In this document: positions 24,988 through 32,870 of the stretch, one piece after another | Numbering within the stretch: position 1 is the first letter of the stretch | How the letters are laid out: each line of letters opens with the position of its first letter | NCBI GenBank assembly: GCA_965203575.1 | Contig: OZ241894.1 | Span: 1,302,001-1,366,000 of the forward strand | Origin: Aldehydirespirator sp965203575 | GTDB taxonomy: Bacteria > Actinomycetota > Acidimicrobiia > Acidimicrobiales > Aldehydirespiratoraceae | DNA length: 64,000 nucleotides | Reading direction: 5' to 3' | Notes under the pieces: model-generated | What the model was told of the DNA's origin: nothing | Database searches by the model: none | The model's input: only the letters and a program-made list of their open reading frames with translations | Translations under genes and position numbers: made by a program

Positions 24988-26117
24988 TCCCCACATCGGC
25001 GCCCGCCTCCACCGATCCCCGTCGGGAACACGATCTGCGGGCCGCGGCCCGCCACCTGGCCCAGCATCCTCTGATGCTGTCCGAGAGCGATCCCGACACT
25101 TTCCGCCTGGTCAGGCGCTACGAGCACGAACTGGACCGCTGGTTCACGCAGCGATTCGGATACCGCCTCGAAGTAACCGCAGACACCGCCCGGCTGTACA
25201 AGTCAACCGTCGTCGCCACGCGCCGGGCGCTGCGCACCGCCGCCGATCCCGGACGTCCGTTCTCGGTGCGCGAGTACACGATGCTCGCGCTGGCGCTGGC
25301 GGCCGTGGCCGCGGGGCCGAGCATCATCAGCCTGCGCGACCTGCTTCATGAGATCCGATCGGCCGCGACCGACGCCGGAGTGACCGTGACCGAGGCGACC
25401 TCGGACCGCCGCGCCCTGGTGACGGCCCTCAAGTGGATGATCAGCCACGGTGCTGCCAGCGAGGAGCACGACCGGGTCGACCGCTACGCAGCGGACAGCG
25501 AAGCCGATGCAGTGCTGCGCATCCGGCCCGACCGAGTCGCTCTGCTGCCGCTGCCGGCACTGGCCCGCTCCGAGACCGTGGAGGACCTGCTGGACCGTTC
25601 CGACCAGCGCCAGTCATCGCTGAGGTTCTGGATGCGCTCGGCGCTCTTGGAAGAACCGGTGCTGTACCGCAGCGACCTGGCGGACGATGAGTGGACCGAG
25701 CTGAGGCGACGGCTCGGCGAGGAGTCCAGCATCTTCGACGAGATGTTCGGGCTCCGGCTCGAAGCCCGCGCCGAGGGGGTGGCGGCCATCGACCCGGACG
25801 ACGGCATGACCGACAGCAAATTCCCCCGCAGCGGCACCGTGGCCCACACCGCCCTGCTCCTGATCAACCGGCTCACAGAGGCCGGCTCGGATTCGGTCGC
25901 GCTATGCGAAGTCGTCGAGACCGTGGCCTCGCTGGCCGAGGAGCATCGCCGCTACTGGTCGCAACTCGCCGACGACCCCGACAGTCTCACGGATGCGGCG
26001 CTCGAGCTCCTTCAGGACCACAGACTCACGGACACCCGCGGCGAGACCGTGCGGCTCCTGCCCGCAGCCTGGCGTTACGCCGCTGACATCCGCATGGAAC
26101 AGGGGGCGCTGCTGTGA
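24984..26117 (+). CDS. jetB: Wadjet type II JetB: KITE/MukE-like subunit (TIGR02678 type)
   Basis: 377 residues, the normal size of the family. The start ATG overlaps the jetA stop. Core motifs: LRAAARHLAQHPLML, FRLVRRYEHELDRWFTQRFGYRLEV, DTARLYK, FSVREYTMLALALAAV, and FWMRSALLEEPVLYRSDL. It would bind the kleisin and DNA. The end, TGATG, starts a 23-codon frame that leads into jetD. Confidence 0.9.
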   Translation: MIPTSAPASTDPRREHDLRAAARHLAQHPLMLSESDPDTFRLVRRYEHELDRWFTQRFGYRLEVTADTARLYKSTVVATRRALRTAADPGRPFSVREYTMLALALAAVAAGPSIISLRDLLHEIRSAATDAGVTVTEATSDRRALVTALKWMISHGAASEEHDRVDRYAADSEADAVLRIRPDRVALLPLPALARSETVEDLLDRSDQRQSSLRFWMRSALLEEPVLYRSDLADDEWTELRRRLGEESSIFDEMFGLRLEARAEGVAAIDPDDGMTDSKFPRSGTVAHTALLLINRLTEAGSDSVALCEVVETVASLAEEHRRYWSQLADDPDSLTDAALELLQDHRLTDTRGETVRLLPAAWRYAADIRMEQGALL

Positions 26118-26188
26118 TGCTTTGGCCCGTTCCTGCCCAACTCCGGCGCATCAAGGGGACCGGGCGTCTACAACGGTCGCAGTCGTGA
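26117..26188 (+). CDS. 23-codon coupling open reading frame between jetB and jetD
   Basis: ATG at 26117 shares its A with the jetB stop (TGATG). The frame reads 23 codons (begins MLWPVPAQLRRIK, ends RSQS) and its stop TGA at 26186-26188 overlaps the GTG start of jetD at 26185 (GTGA). It may be a translational bridge keeping ribosomes on the message across the 67-nt gap. The peptide is basic, of no known family. Coding status is unproven. Confidence 0.4.
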   Translation: MLWPVPAQLRRIKGTGRLQRSQS

Positions 26189-27420
26189 CGCCGCGGCCTG
26201 TCCCAGAGTCGCTCTTGCAGGAGGGGCTGCAACCGCTTTGGGCGACCGCCCGGCAGCGGCTCAACCGGTTCGGACCTGAGCGCCGCGGCACCATCGCCCG
26301 ACCTGACCTCGGGCCCTCCAGTGAACTGGTCCTCGAATCGCTGCTGGGTCGCCGGCCGGCTACTCGCCTCAACTTGGCCGAACTCGAAGCGGCCCTAGCT
26401 GATCACGAGATCGCTGTGGACTTGTGCAGCGCGCTGACGCGGCTCGGTCATCCGCCGTCGAACGACGCGTTGCAGCGACGGACTGCCCGGCAGCGCGCGG
26501 TTGCCGCGCGAGCCGCCTTGCACCTTGCCGTGGCTGATTGGCCAGAGTCGTGGGCAGCCCAATGGGCCGGAGGACTCGTCAGCTCCGGTCTGCTCGGAGG
26601 GCTCAACAACGAAGAAGTTGAGAGCCTTGTCGCAGATGTTCGCCGCCTCCTCGACCGGCTCGACCGGATGGTGCCTGTCAGCTCCAGCCGCACCGAGTTG
26701 GCCGCCACGCTCTTCGGTTCGTCACACGCGCTGGACCACGGCACGAGACTGGCGTCCTTCGTGAAGCGGGCTCTCCGCTGCCGTCTCGGCGAGCCGCTCA
26801 GAGGTCGCGAGTTGTGGGAGGCCTCGGGCATCCAGCCAGATCGGGTGTCGGCTCCTGCGCTGGCATGGGCGATTCCCGTGACAGGGAACTCTCCCGTAGA
26901 CCACGCTATCCGAGCCGCCACAGGTGGCCGCTTGCCCCTGCATGTCAGTCTCCTCGCCATGCTCCGGCACCCGTTGCAGGTGCCCGCCGGCACACCGGTC
27001 CTCGTGGTCGAGAACCCGCGTCTCGTGGAGGCAGCGGCCGAACGTGGGTTGGGTTGCTGCGCAATCGCCACCAACGGCAACCCCACCACTGCAGTGACCA
27101 CGCTGGTGCAGCAACTTAGGGAATCCGGGGCTCGCCTCTGGTACCACGGCGATTTCGACGCGGCGGGGATCGCTATCTGCCGACGCATGCACGACATCGG
27201 CTGCTGCCCCTGGAGGATGGATGCTAAGGATTACCAGGAGGCGGTCAGCCGGGCCGAACGAGACGGTGTGCGACTGGACCGCGACTCAAGGGCCTGCGGA
27301 CCCACGCCGTGGGACTCGGCTCTTGAGGAGCTGTTCGGCACCCGGAGGCTGATCGTTCACGAGGAGTTCGTACTCGACCCGGTGCTCGACAACTTCCTCC
27401 AATCTGCATTTCACAGCTAA
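26185..27420 (+). CDS. jetD: Wadjet type II JetD: Toprim nuclease (TIGR02679 / DUF2399)
   Basis: 411 residues. N-terminal DUF3323-like part (LQPLWATARQRLNRFGPERRGTI, LELEAALADHEIAVDLCSAL) and C-terminal Toprim domain with the acidic pair: Glu in LVVENPRLVEAAA (near 275) and DFD in LWYHGDFDAAGIAICRR (near 322), which bind metal for cutting. JetD cleaves the circle after JetABC has extruded it. GTG start by frame and overlap; the frame is open upstream but the family begins here. The end is 204 nt before the next gene. Confidence 0.9.
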   Translation: MTPRPVPESLLQEGLQPLWATARQRLNRFGPERRGTIARPDLGPSSELVLESLLGRRPATRLNLAELEAALADHEIAVDLCSALTRLGHPPSNDALQRRTARQRAVAARAALHLAVADWPESWAAQWAGGLVSSGLLGGLNNEEVESLVADVRRLLDRLDRMVPVSSSRTELAATLFGSSHALDHGTRLASFVKRALRCRLGEPLRGRELWEASGIQPDRVSAPALAWAIPVTGNSPVDHAIRAATGGRLPLHVSLLAMLRHPLQVPAGTPVLVVENPRLVEAAAERGLGCCAIATNGNPTTAVTTLVQQLRESGARLWYHGDFDAAGIAICRRMHDIGCCPWRMDAKDYQEAVSRAERDGVRLDRDSRACGPTPWDSALEELFGTRRLIVHEEFVLDPVLDNFLQSAFHS

Positions 27421-27500
27421 CCCGCTGCGTCGCGCTCGCTGCATCTGGTTGCACACTGAGGCAATGCGAACAAGCTTATAAGAGCATTATAAAGCAAGGA

Positions 27501-27529
27501 TTGACATAACATTGAATGTTGGATAGTCT
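27501..27529 (+). promoter_or_regulatory. Strong sigma70-type promoter (TTGACA - 17 - TAGTCT)
   Basis: Perfect -35 TTGACA at 27501, 17-nt spacer, -10 TAGTCT at 27524-27529, in an AT-rich patch (27470-27530) within otherwise GC-rich DNA. Start of transcription near 27536, giving a leader of about 90 nt before the ATG at 27625. It is the best consensus promoter in the window. Confidence 0.7.
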
Positions 27530-27624
27530 CCTATGAGAGCCTCGCTGCCGGGCATCAGCGGCAGCCACACCAATGCCTGTCTCCGAGCGCCGCCACGCAG
27601 GCCGCCGGTCCCGAGCGAGGTCCC

Positions 27625-28059
27625 ATGACCGCACCAGCCCCCAGCACCGCCGCGGAGGCCGCCCCCGCAATGCCCCCCACCGCCGACCCGCAGAACCCCG
27701 CTACCACCCCCACCCACGCGCCGGCGCGGACCGCGGCCGGGATCGGACGGCGGGCCTGGGAGCAGTTCGCCGACAACCCCCTGCAGGCCGTGTTCGGCAC
27801 CGCCATCGTGGCTCTGCTCATCTTCAACTACACCACCCTCAACTTCAGGATCAACGACACCAACGACCGGATCACCCGGTTCGAAGACAAGGTGGACGCC
27901 GAGTTCGCGGCGCTGGAGGAGGATGTGGCCGAGATCAACCTCAAGCTCACTGCCCTCATCGCCGCCCTCAACCGCACCGAGGAGGTCGACGCCGCGATCG
28001 ACGGCAGGCTCCTCGACCCCACCCGAACCCCCGTCCCCGACGGCGGCCCGCCGGGTTAG
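27625..28059 (+). CDS. Small membrane protein with cytoplasmic or external coiled coil
   Basis: 144 residues. Ala/Pro/Thr-rich first 45 residues, a membrane helix near 56-74 (FGTAIVALLIF), then a coiled coil (RINDTNDRITRFEDK through EEDVAEINLKLTALIAAL) and a Pro-rich tail. No known family. Its own strong promoter and placement directly after jetD make it a candidate accessory gene, but nothing ties it functionally to Wadjet. A similar plan occurs in the gene at 36280. Confidence 0.6.
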   Translation: MTAPAPSTAAEAAPAMPPTADPQNPATTPTHAPARTAAGIGRRAWEQFADNPLQAVFGTAIVALLIFNYTTLNFRINDTNDRITRFEDKVDAEFAALEEDVAEINLKLTALIAALNRTEEVDAAIDGRLLDPTRTPVPDGGPPG

Positions 28060-28130
28060 GGGCTGCCTCGCCGTCGCGTCGCCGTCGGGCTCGTAGTCTT
28101 TCGCCGTGGCCGAGGCGGACGCGGGGCTCG

Positions 28131-28136
28131 TAACCT
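28131..28136 (+). promoter_or_regulatory. Leaderless -10 box (TAACCT) before 28143
   Basis: TAACCT followed by 6 nt and the GTG at 28143. Confidence 0.5.
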
Positions 28137-28142
28137 CTCTGC

Positions 28143-28853
28143 GTGTCGCAGGATTCGGACGACCTCGGCGGTGCGCCATCGGCCCGCACGCGGGTGCGGC
28201 GGGGGGTGCCGCGGGCCCGTTACGGGCGCGACGACATTCTCGGGATCCTCGACGCGGGGATGATCGCTCATGTGGGCGTGACCACACCCGAGGGACCGCT
28301 GGTGCTGCCCATGGCCTACGGCCACGACGGTGAGCGCCTCTATCTGCACGGCGCGGCCGCCAACCATCTGCTCGGCACCGGCGACGGCCATGAGGTGTGC
28401 GTGACTGTCACCCATCTCGACGGCCTGGTGATGGCCCGCACACCGTTCCACAACTCGATGAACTACCGGTCGGTGGTAGTGCGTGGCCTAGTGACCCGAA
28501 TCGACGACGAGACAGGCAAGCGCCGAGCCCTGAAGCTGGTCACCGACCATGTGGTGGCCAACTGGGACTCCGTCCGCCCGCCGTCTCAGACGGACCTGCG
28601 CAAGACGCTAGTGCTGGAGCTGCCACTGACGGAGGCGTCGGCCAAGGTCCGCACCGGCGACCCGGTCGACGAGCCCGACGACATCGCCGGTCCGTGGTGG
28701 GCCGGCGTCGTGCCGATCACTACCCGCTTCGAGCCGCCGACCACTTCGGCCGATCTCACCAGCGGCGCCGACCCTCCCACGCCGATCACGGCTCTGACCG
28801 GCCGCACCCCGGACGAGCGGATCCGCACCGAAGGGGCTGAGCGGAGCTTCTGA
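28143..28853 (+). CDS. FMN-binding split-barrel protein, pyridoxamine 5'-phosphate oxidase-related (NimA-like)
   Basis: 236 residues, GTG start. Fold motifs: ARYGRDDILGILDAGMIAHVG, VLPMAYGHDGERLYLHGA, ANHLLGTGDGHEVCVTVTHLDG and YRSVVVRGLVTRI. This matches the flavin-nucleotide-binding / NimA-like group of the PNPOx superfamily; likely reduces or binds a flavin or F420-type cofactor. A second, longer GTG frame at 28106 is in another phase and was rejected. Confidence 0.78.
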   Translation: MSQDSDDLGGAPSARTRVRRGVPRARYGRDDILGILDAGMIAHVGVTTPEGPLVLPMAYGHDGERLYLHGAAANHLLGTGDGHEVCVTVTHLDGLVMARTPFHNSMNYRSVVVRGLVTRIDDETGKRRALKLVTDHVVANWDSVRPPSQTDLRKTLVLELPLTEASAKVRTGDPVDEPDDIAGPWWAGVVPITTRFEPPTTSADLTSGADPPTPITALTGRTPDERIRTEGAERSF

Positions 28854-28890
28854 GGTCGTCGGCGGCCGGGGCGGGACCGGCCCCGCCCAT

Positions 28891-30075
28891 CTAGTTGTAG
28901 TCGTCGTCGTAGGGCTCGTACTCCTCGGAGGTGGCGTAGTCATCGTCGCCGATGAGCAGGTCCTCGTCGACGATCACCTCCGGCGGCGGGGCGTCCACGC
29001 TGATATCGGCGTCAAAGTCGTAGAACTCCAGGGTCATCAGGCTCGAGGGCATCTCAGTGCCGGCGTCCTCTCCGGCGAGACCGGCGAACATTGAGGCCAG
29101 GTCGAACGTCAAGCGCCGTATCAGGCTCTCGTCGTCGATCCATACCTCCACTTCGAAGCCTGCGTCGAGGAATCCGAAGATCTGATCCAGCCCTTCTGCG
29201 AACGGGTCCGAGGCGGTGTCGTCGAACGCGCCGGCTTCGGAGGTCTCGCCGTCGTCGGGCTCCATGCCCAGGGCCTCGCCCATCAAATCGAGCAGCGACA
29301 CCTGGAAGCGCACTCTGGTGACCTCTACCCCCCGGACTTCCTCCCGGCCGACGATCTCGGGTTCGCTGGCGGCCTCCAGGAAGGCGCCTGTCTCGCCCAG
29401 CAGGTCGCAGTCGCGGGGCGGGGCGTCGAGCATCTGGGGGAAGGCGCACATCACCCCTCCCGCCGATCCCATGGCGTCGCTCATCGGATCAGCGCCCGGG
29501 ACGGGTTCGGCCACGTACCAGGCCTCGTCGACGCCCAATTCCGCCAGGGTCTCGGCCGTGACCGCAGGCCGCACGTACACGACACCCCCCACGTACCGCA
29601 TCTCGGCGTCGGCGCCGCCGGGGAATTCGGGGTCCATCCCGGGCGGCAGCTCGAGCGACACCGCGAGATCGCCGTCGGCATCGGATTCGAAGCTCGTCGA
29701 GAATCCGAACCCCGGTGCGAGTTCGACATTCGCCTCGCCGCGAACCGAGCGCCCGTCAAGCACCGTCGTGGCCGAGGCCAGCAGAGCCTCCGCGTCTATG
29801 GGCGCGGCCGGTTCGCCGTCGTCGGCCGCACTGGCCTCGCCCGGCTCGTCCGAGCCCGCGTCAGACTCACCGCCGTCCGTGATCGCGTCGGCGCCGTCCG
29901 CCTCCGCGCCATCTGTCTCCGGCGAGTCGTCCAGCCCGCCGGCTGCAGCGGTGGGCGCCTCGGCTGGGGGCTCGGCCGGGTCTCCGGTGGCGGCCTCTCC
30001 CCCATCATCGCCACAGGCCGCGGCCAGCAGCGCCAATGCCGCCAGCAGCGTCATGGCCAATCGGATCCGGAGCAT
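28891..30075 (-). CDS. Lipoprotein resembling LppX/LprG family (DUF1396-like)
   Basis: 394 residues. Signal and lipobox: LAALALLAAACG, so Cys becomes the lipidated N-terminus outside the membrane. A 90-residue acidic Ala/Asp/Glu/Pro linker is followed by a domain with alternating strands (IDAEALLASATTVLDGRS, GGVVYVRPAV, GREEVRGVEVTRVRFQV, EVWIDDESLIRRLTFDL) like the lipid-carrier LppX_LprAFG fold. GGGAGG precedes the ATG. A very acidic tail ends the protein. Lipid binding is inference. Confidence 0.7.
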   Translation of the reverse strand: MLRIRLAMTLLAALALLAAACGDDGGEAATGDPAEPPAEAPTAAAGGLDDSPETDGAEADGADAITDGGESDAGSDEPGEASAADDGEPAAPIDAEALLASATTVLDGRSVRGEANVELAPGFGFSTSFESDADGDLAVSLELPPGMDPEFPGGADAEMRYVGGVVYVRPAVTAETLAELGVDEAWYVAEPVPGADPMSDAMGSAGGVMCAFPQMLDAPPRDCDLLGETGAFLEAASEPEIVGREEVRGVEVTRVRFQVSLLDLMGEALGMEPDDGETSEAGAFDDTASDPFAEGLDQIFGFLDAGFEVEVWIDDESLIRRLTFDLASMFAGLAGEDAGTEMPSSLMTLEFYDFDADISVDAPPPEVIVDEDLLIGDDDYATSEEYEPYDDDYN

Positions 30076-30092
30076 CTTCGCCTCCCAACGGC

Positions 30093-30110
30093 GAGGCACG
30101 TGTGTGCCTC
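30093..30110 (-). promoter_or_regulatory. Short hairpin in the leader of the lipoprotein gene
   Basis: GAGGCAC and GTGCCTC, 7 bp, perfect, loop of 4 nt, about 20 nt upstream of the lipoprotein start and beside its ribosome-binding site. It could affect translation or be an operator. The rest of the 30111-30274 gap shows only the divergent leader of arsC. Confidence 0.4.
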
Positions 30111-30274
30111 TGACACTACAGACGCCTACATGACCGCCCGCGGTTCCAAGATTTTGCCCAGTCTTAACCGAGCGTCCGCCTACAGCGGCCGCCGCCCTGA
30201 GCGTCGTTCGGCAAGATTGCGGTCACGCCGTCCGATGGCCCGACTCTCCCGCACCGGCGGCGTGAAAGGCGACC

Positions 30275-30949
30275 ATGTCCAGCGAAGACAGCACCCAGGC
30301 CGAGCCCGTCAGACCGACCGTGACGCTCACGACCGAGCAGTTCCTGTTGATCAGGCAGGCCTCGGTGAGACTCCAGAAGAAGTTCGAGGGAACCTTCAAC
30401 GCCGAGGCCATCGAGCGCTACATCACGGACTCGCAGACCCAGATCGAGTCGCGGGCCCGCTTCGCCGACTGGCTGCCGATCCTGATCGAGCGCTTCACCC
30501 ACGACCGGCTGCTGGCGCTGGCCCGCCTCGAGGTGGGGACGCTGGACCGGCCCGGTGTGCTGTTCCTGTGCGTGCACAACGCGGGGCGTTCCCAGATGGC
30601 GGCGGGGTTCCTGCGGCACATGGCCGGTGATCGCATCGACATCTTCACCGGCGGTTCCGACCCCGGCTACGACACCAACAAGGTGGTGGTGGCGGCCATG
30701 GCCGAGGAGGGCATCGACATCTCCGCCGAGTACCCCAAGCCCTGGACCGACGAGATCGCCCGGGCCGCGGACGTGATCGTCACCATGGGCTGCGGCGACG
30801 CCTGCCCCATCTACCCGGGCAAGCGTTACGAGGACTGGGAGCTGGATGATCCCTCGGGCCAGTCCATCGAGATCGTGCGGGGCATCCGCGACGACGTCAG
30901 GGGCAGGGTCACCGAGCTGCTGGCCACCCTGGAACTAGCGCCCGTGTGA
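30275..30949 (+). CDS. arsC: Arsenate reductase, LMW-phosphatase fold with N-terminal helical domain
   Basis: 224 residues. The catalytic loop CX5R is CVHNAGRSQMAAGF near residue 93; the acid is in WTDEIARAADVIVTMGCGDACPIYPG. The first 85 residues are a helical domain (TVTLTTEQFLLIRQASVRL), the arrangement of mycothiol/mycoredoxin-dependent arsenate reductases of corynebacteria and mycobacteria. Converts arsenate to arsenite. AAAGG lies upstream of the ATG. No arsR or arsenite exporter is adjacent. Fits with MshA in this genome. Confidence 0.87.
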   Translation: MSSEDSTQAEPVRPTVTLTTEQFLLIRQASVRLQKKFEGTFNAEAIERYITDSQTQIESRARFADWLPILIERFTHDRLLALARLEVGTLDRPGVLFLCVHNAGRSQMAAGFLRHMAGDRIDIFTGGSDPGYDTNKVVVAAMAEEGIDISAEYPKPWTDEIARAADVIVTMGCGDACPIYPGKRYEDWELDDPSGQSIEIVRGIRDDVRGRVTELLATLELAPV

Positions 30950-30978
30950 GCGCAGCCGTCCCGGCGCCGGCCGGACCG

Positions 30979-32754
30979 TCAGCCGTCCGGCTCGCCGGCC
31001 TGATGCGGCCGGGACGGCGCGTTGACATGGACGGTGACGATCTCGAGCTCGTGGTACTGCTGGTGGAGCACTGAGGTCGCGTAGTGCTGGAGCAGCCGCA
31101 GCGAGACGTCGCGCTCGACCGGTCTGTCCGCGGTCGGCTCGTCGAGCACGGCCAGCCGGTCCTCGATGTTCTCGCCCCGGGCCGCGGCCACGAACTCGAG
31201 CACTGCCCGCCCGTCCTGCTTGCTGGCTGTCACGCGCAGCGCTCGCCCAGCGAGTTCGTCGTCAGCCCCTTCGACGTCCAACAGCGTCAGCAGCGTCTCC
31301 TCGGCGACCGCGTCGAGCCTCTCCGACATCGCAGCCCCCCAGCGGTGGCGCGTCGCGAAGTCGTCCAAGAACTGCCGGATGCGCGGCAGCTCCGACAACG
31401 CCAGGTCTGTTCGCAGCCGATGGCGGCGGGCTTGGGTCGCCTCCATGAACAGCGTCAGCACGATCGCCACCAGGCCGCCCGCAGTCATGCCGTTCGCCAG
31501 GAAGCCGCCGGCGAACCCCTCCAGGTACTCCGGGAAGATCAGGTTGTTCTGGAAGCCGACACCGAGCCAGAACGAGACACCCGCGATGAGGCCCTTGCGG
31601 TAGTCCGCGGCCTCCTCGGCGACGATCCTCATGCCGACGACGAACAGCAGCGATATCAGCACCGTGGCGTACCCCGCGACGACCGCGTCCGGTATTGCCA
31701 GCACCAACGCCAGGAACTTGGGCAGGAAGGCCATCACCATGAAGACGACACCGATGGCAACGCCGACCCGGCGGGCGGCGACCCCGGTGAGCTCGGTGAT
31801 GGCGACGCTGCTGGAGTAGGTCGTGTTCGGGACCGTGCCGGCCAGTCCCGACAGCAGGTTGCCGGTGCCGTCGGCGGCCACCGCTCCCTGAACGACGCGG
31901 TAGTCCACCGCCCGCGGCTGGCGCCACGAGACGCGCTGTATGGCCACCGAGTCGCCCAGAGTCTCGATGGCGCCGATGATCGTGACCATCACGAAGGCAG
32001 GCAGAAGGCTCCAGAACGCCGAGCCGAACGAGAGGTCAAGGCCGGGCCAGTCGGCATCGGGCAGACCGATCCAGGCCGCCTCAGCCACCCGGTCCGTGTC
32101 GTACAGCCCGAAGGCCGCGGCCACCACCGAGCCGGCCACGACGCCGATGACCGGCGCCCACAGCCGGAGGCTGCCCGAGGATCCCAGCGCCACGGCAATG
32201 ATCACGACCACGGTGACCACATAGCTGGTGGGCGCGCTCCAGTCGGAGCTGCCCTCCGGTGAGGCCGTCACCATGTCGAAGAGGAGCGGCATCACGGTCA
32301 CCGCGATCAGCATCACCACCGTGCCGGCAACGGTGGGGGTCAGGAGTCTCCTGAACAGCGACAGCCTCGCGGCGAGCAGGAACTGGAACAGCGACGACGC
32401 CACCACCAGCGTGGCCAGCAGTCCGGGGCCTCCCTCCAGCAGCGCGGCCACGCACACCGCGATGAACGCGCCCGACGTCCCCATCATCAGCACGTACCCG
32501 GCGCCGATGCGTCCGAGCCGCACCGCCTGGAGGACTGTGCTGGCCCCGCTGACGACCGCGGCCGCGAACACCGCCCATGTCAGGTACGACTCGCTCTCGC
32601 CGGCGGCCCGGATGATGATCGCGGGCGTGAGCACGATGCCCGCGATGGCGAGGACCGCGAACTGGAGGCCCATTCCGGCCGTCAGAGCGGCGGGCGGCTT
32701 GTCGTCGGGCTCGAACCGGATGTGGCGCGGCTGTGCCGATGTGTCCTGTTCCAT
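30979..32754 (-). CDS. NCS2 (xanthine/uracil) permease with C-terminal ATPase-like domain
   Basis: 591 residues. Residues 20-440 form about 12-14 membrane helices of the nucleobase-cation symporter family: GAIETLGDSVAIQRVSWR, GAVAADGTGNLLSGLAGTVPNTTYSSSV and GFQNNLIFPEYL. The last 150 residues are soluble: SERLDAVAEETLLTLLDVEG, VLEFVAAARGENIED, RDVSLRLLQHYATSVLHQQYHELEIVTVHV, with an N-box-like EE pattern of histidine-kinase-type ATPases. Fusion of a transporter with such a module suggests regulation by ligand or nucleotide, which is inference. Confidence 0.82.
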   Translation of the reverse strand: MEQDTSAQPRHIRFEPDDKPPAALTAGMGLQFAVLAIAGIVLTPAIIIRAAGESESYLTWAVFAAAVVSGASTVLQAVRLGRIGAGYVLMMGTSGAFIAVCVAALLEGGPGLLATLVVASSLFQFLLAARLSLFRRLLTPTVAGTVVMLIAVTVMPLLFDMVTASPEGSSDWSAPTSYVVTVVVIIAVALGSSGSLRLWAPVIGVVAGSVVAAAFGLYDTDRVAEAAWIGLPDADWPGLDLSFGSAFWSLLPAFVMVTIIGAIETLGDSVAIQRVSWRQPRAVDYRVVQGAVAADGTGNLLSGLAGTVPNTTYSSSVAITELTGVAARRVGVAIGVVFMVMAFLPKFLALVLAIPDAVVAGYATVLISLLFVVGMRIVAEEAADYRKGLIAGVSFWLGVGFQNNLIFPEYLEGFAGGFLANGMTAGGLVAIVLTLFMEATQARRHRLRTDLALSELPRIRQFLDDFATRHRWGAAMSERLDAVAEETLLTLLDVEGADDELAGRALRVTASKQDGRAVLEFVAAARGENIEDRLAVLDEPTADRPVERDVSLRLLQHYATSVLHQQYHELEIVTVHVNAPSRPHQAGEPDG

Positions 32755-32870
32755 GACGCGATGATGCCAGCCGCGGGCGTCGGATCAACTCCGGGCCCCG
32801 CGAGTGCGAGGCGCCGCCGGACTGCCGACGCGACGCGGCCGCCGCCGCGACGCGGTGATTGAATGGGCGG

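Noticed and set aside
26117..26188. Frameshift joining jetB to jetD
   Set aside because: Each protein has family-typical length from its own start; the gap is explained by a short coupling frame.
28094..28333. TAGTCT followed by 6 nt and GTG at 28106, an alternative gene start
   Set aside because: The frame from 28106 gives an Arg/Gly-rich product without a domain, whereas GTG 28143 has its own box and yields the FMN-barrel protein.
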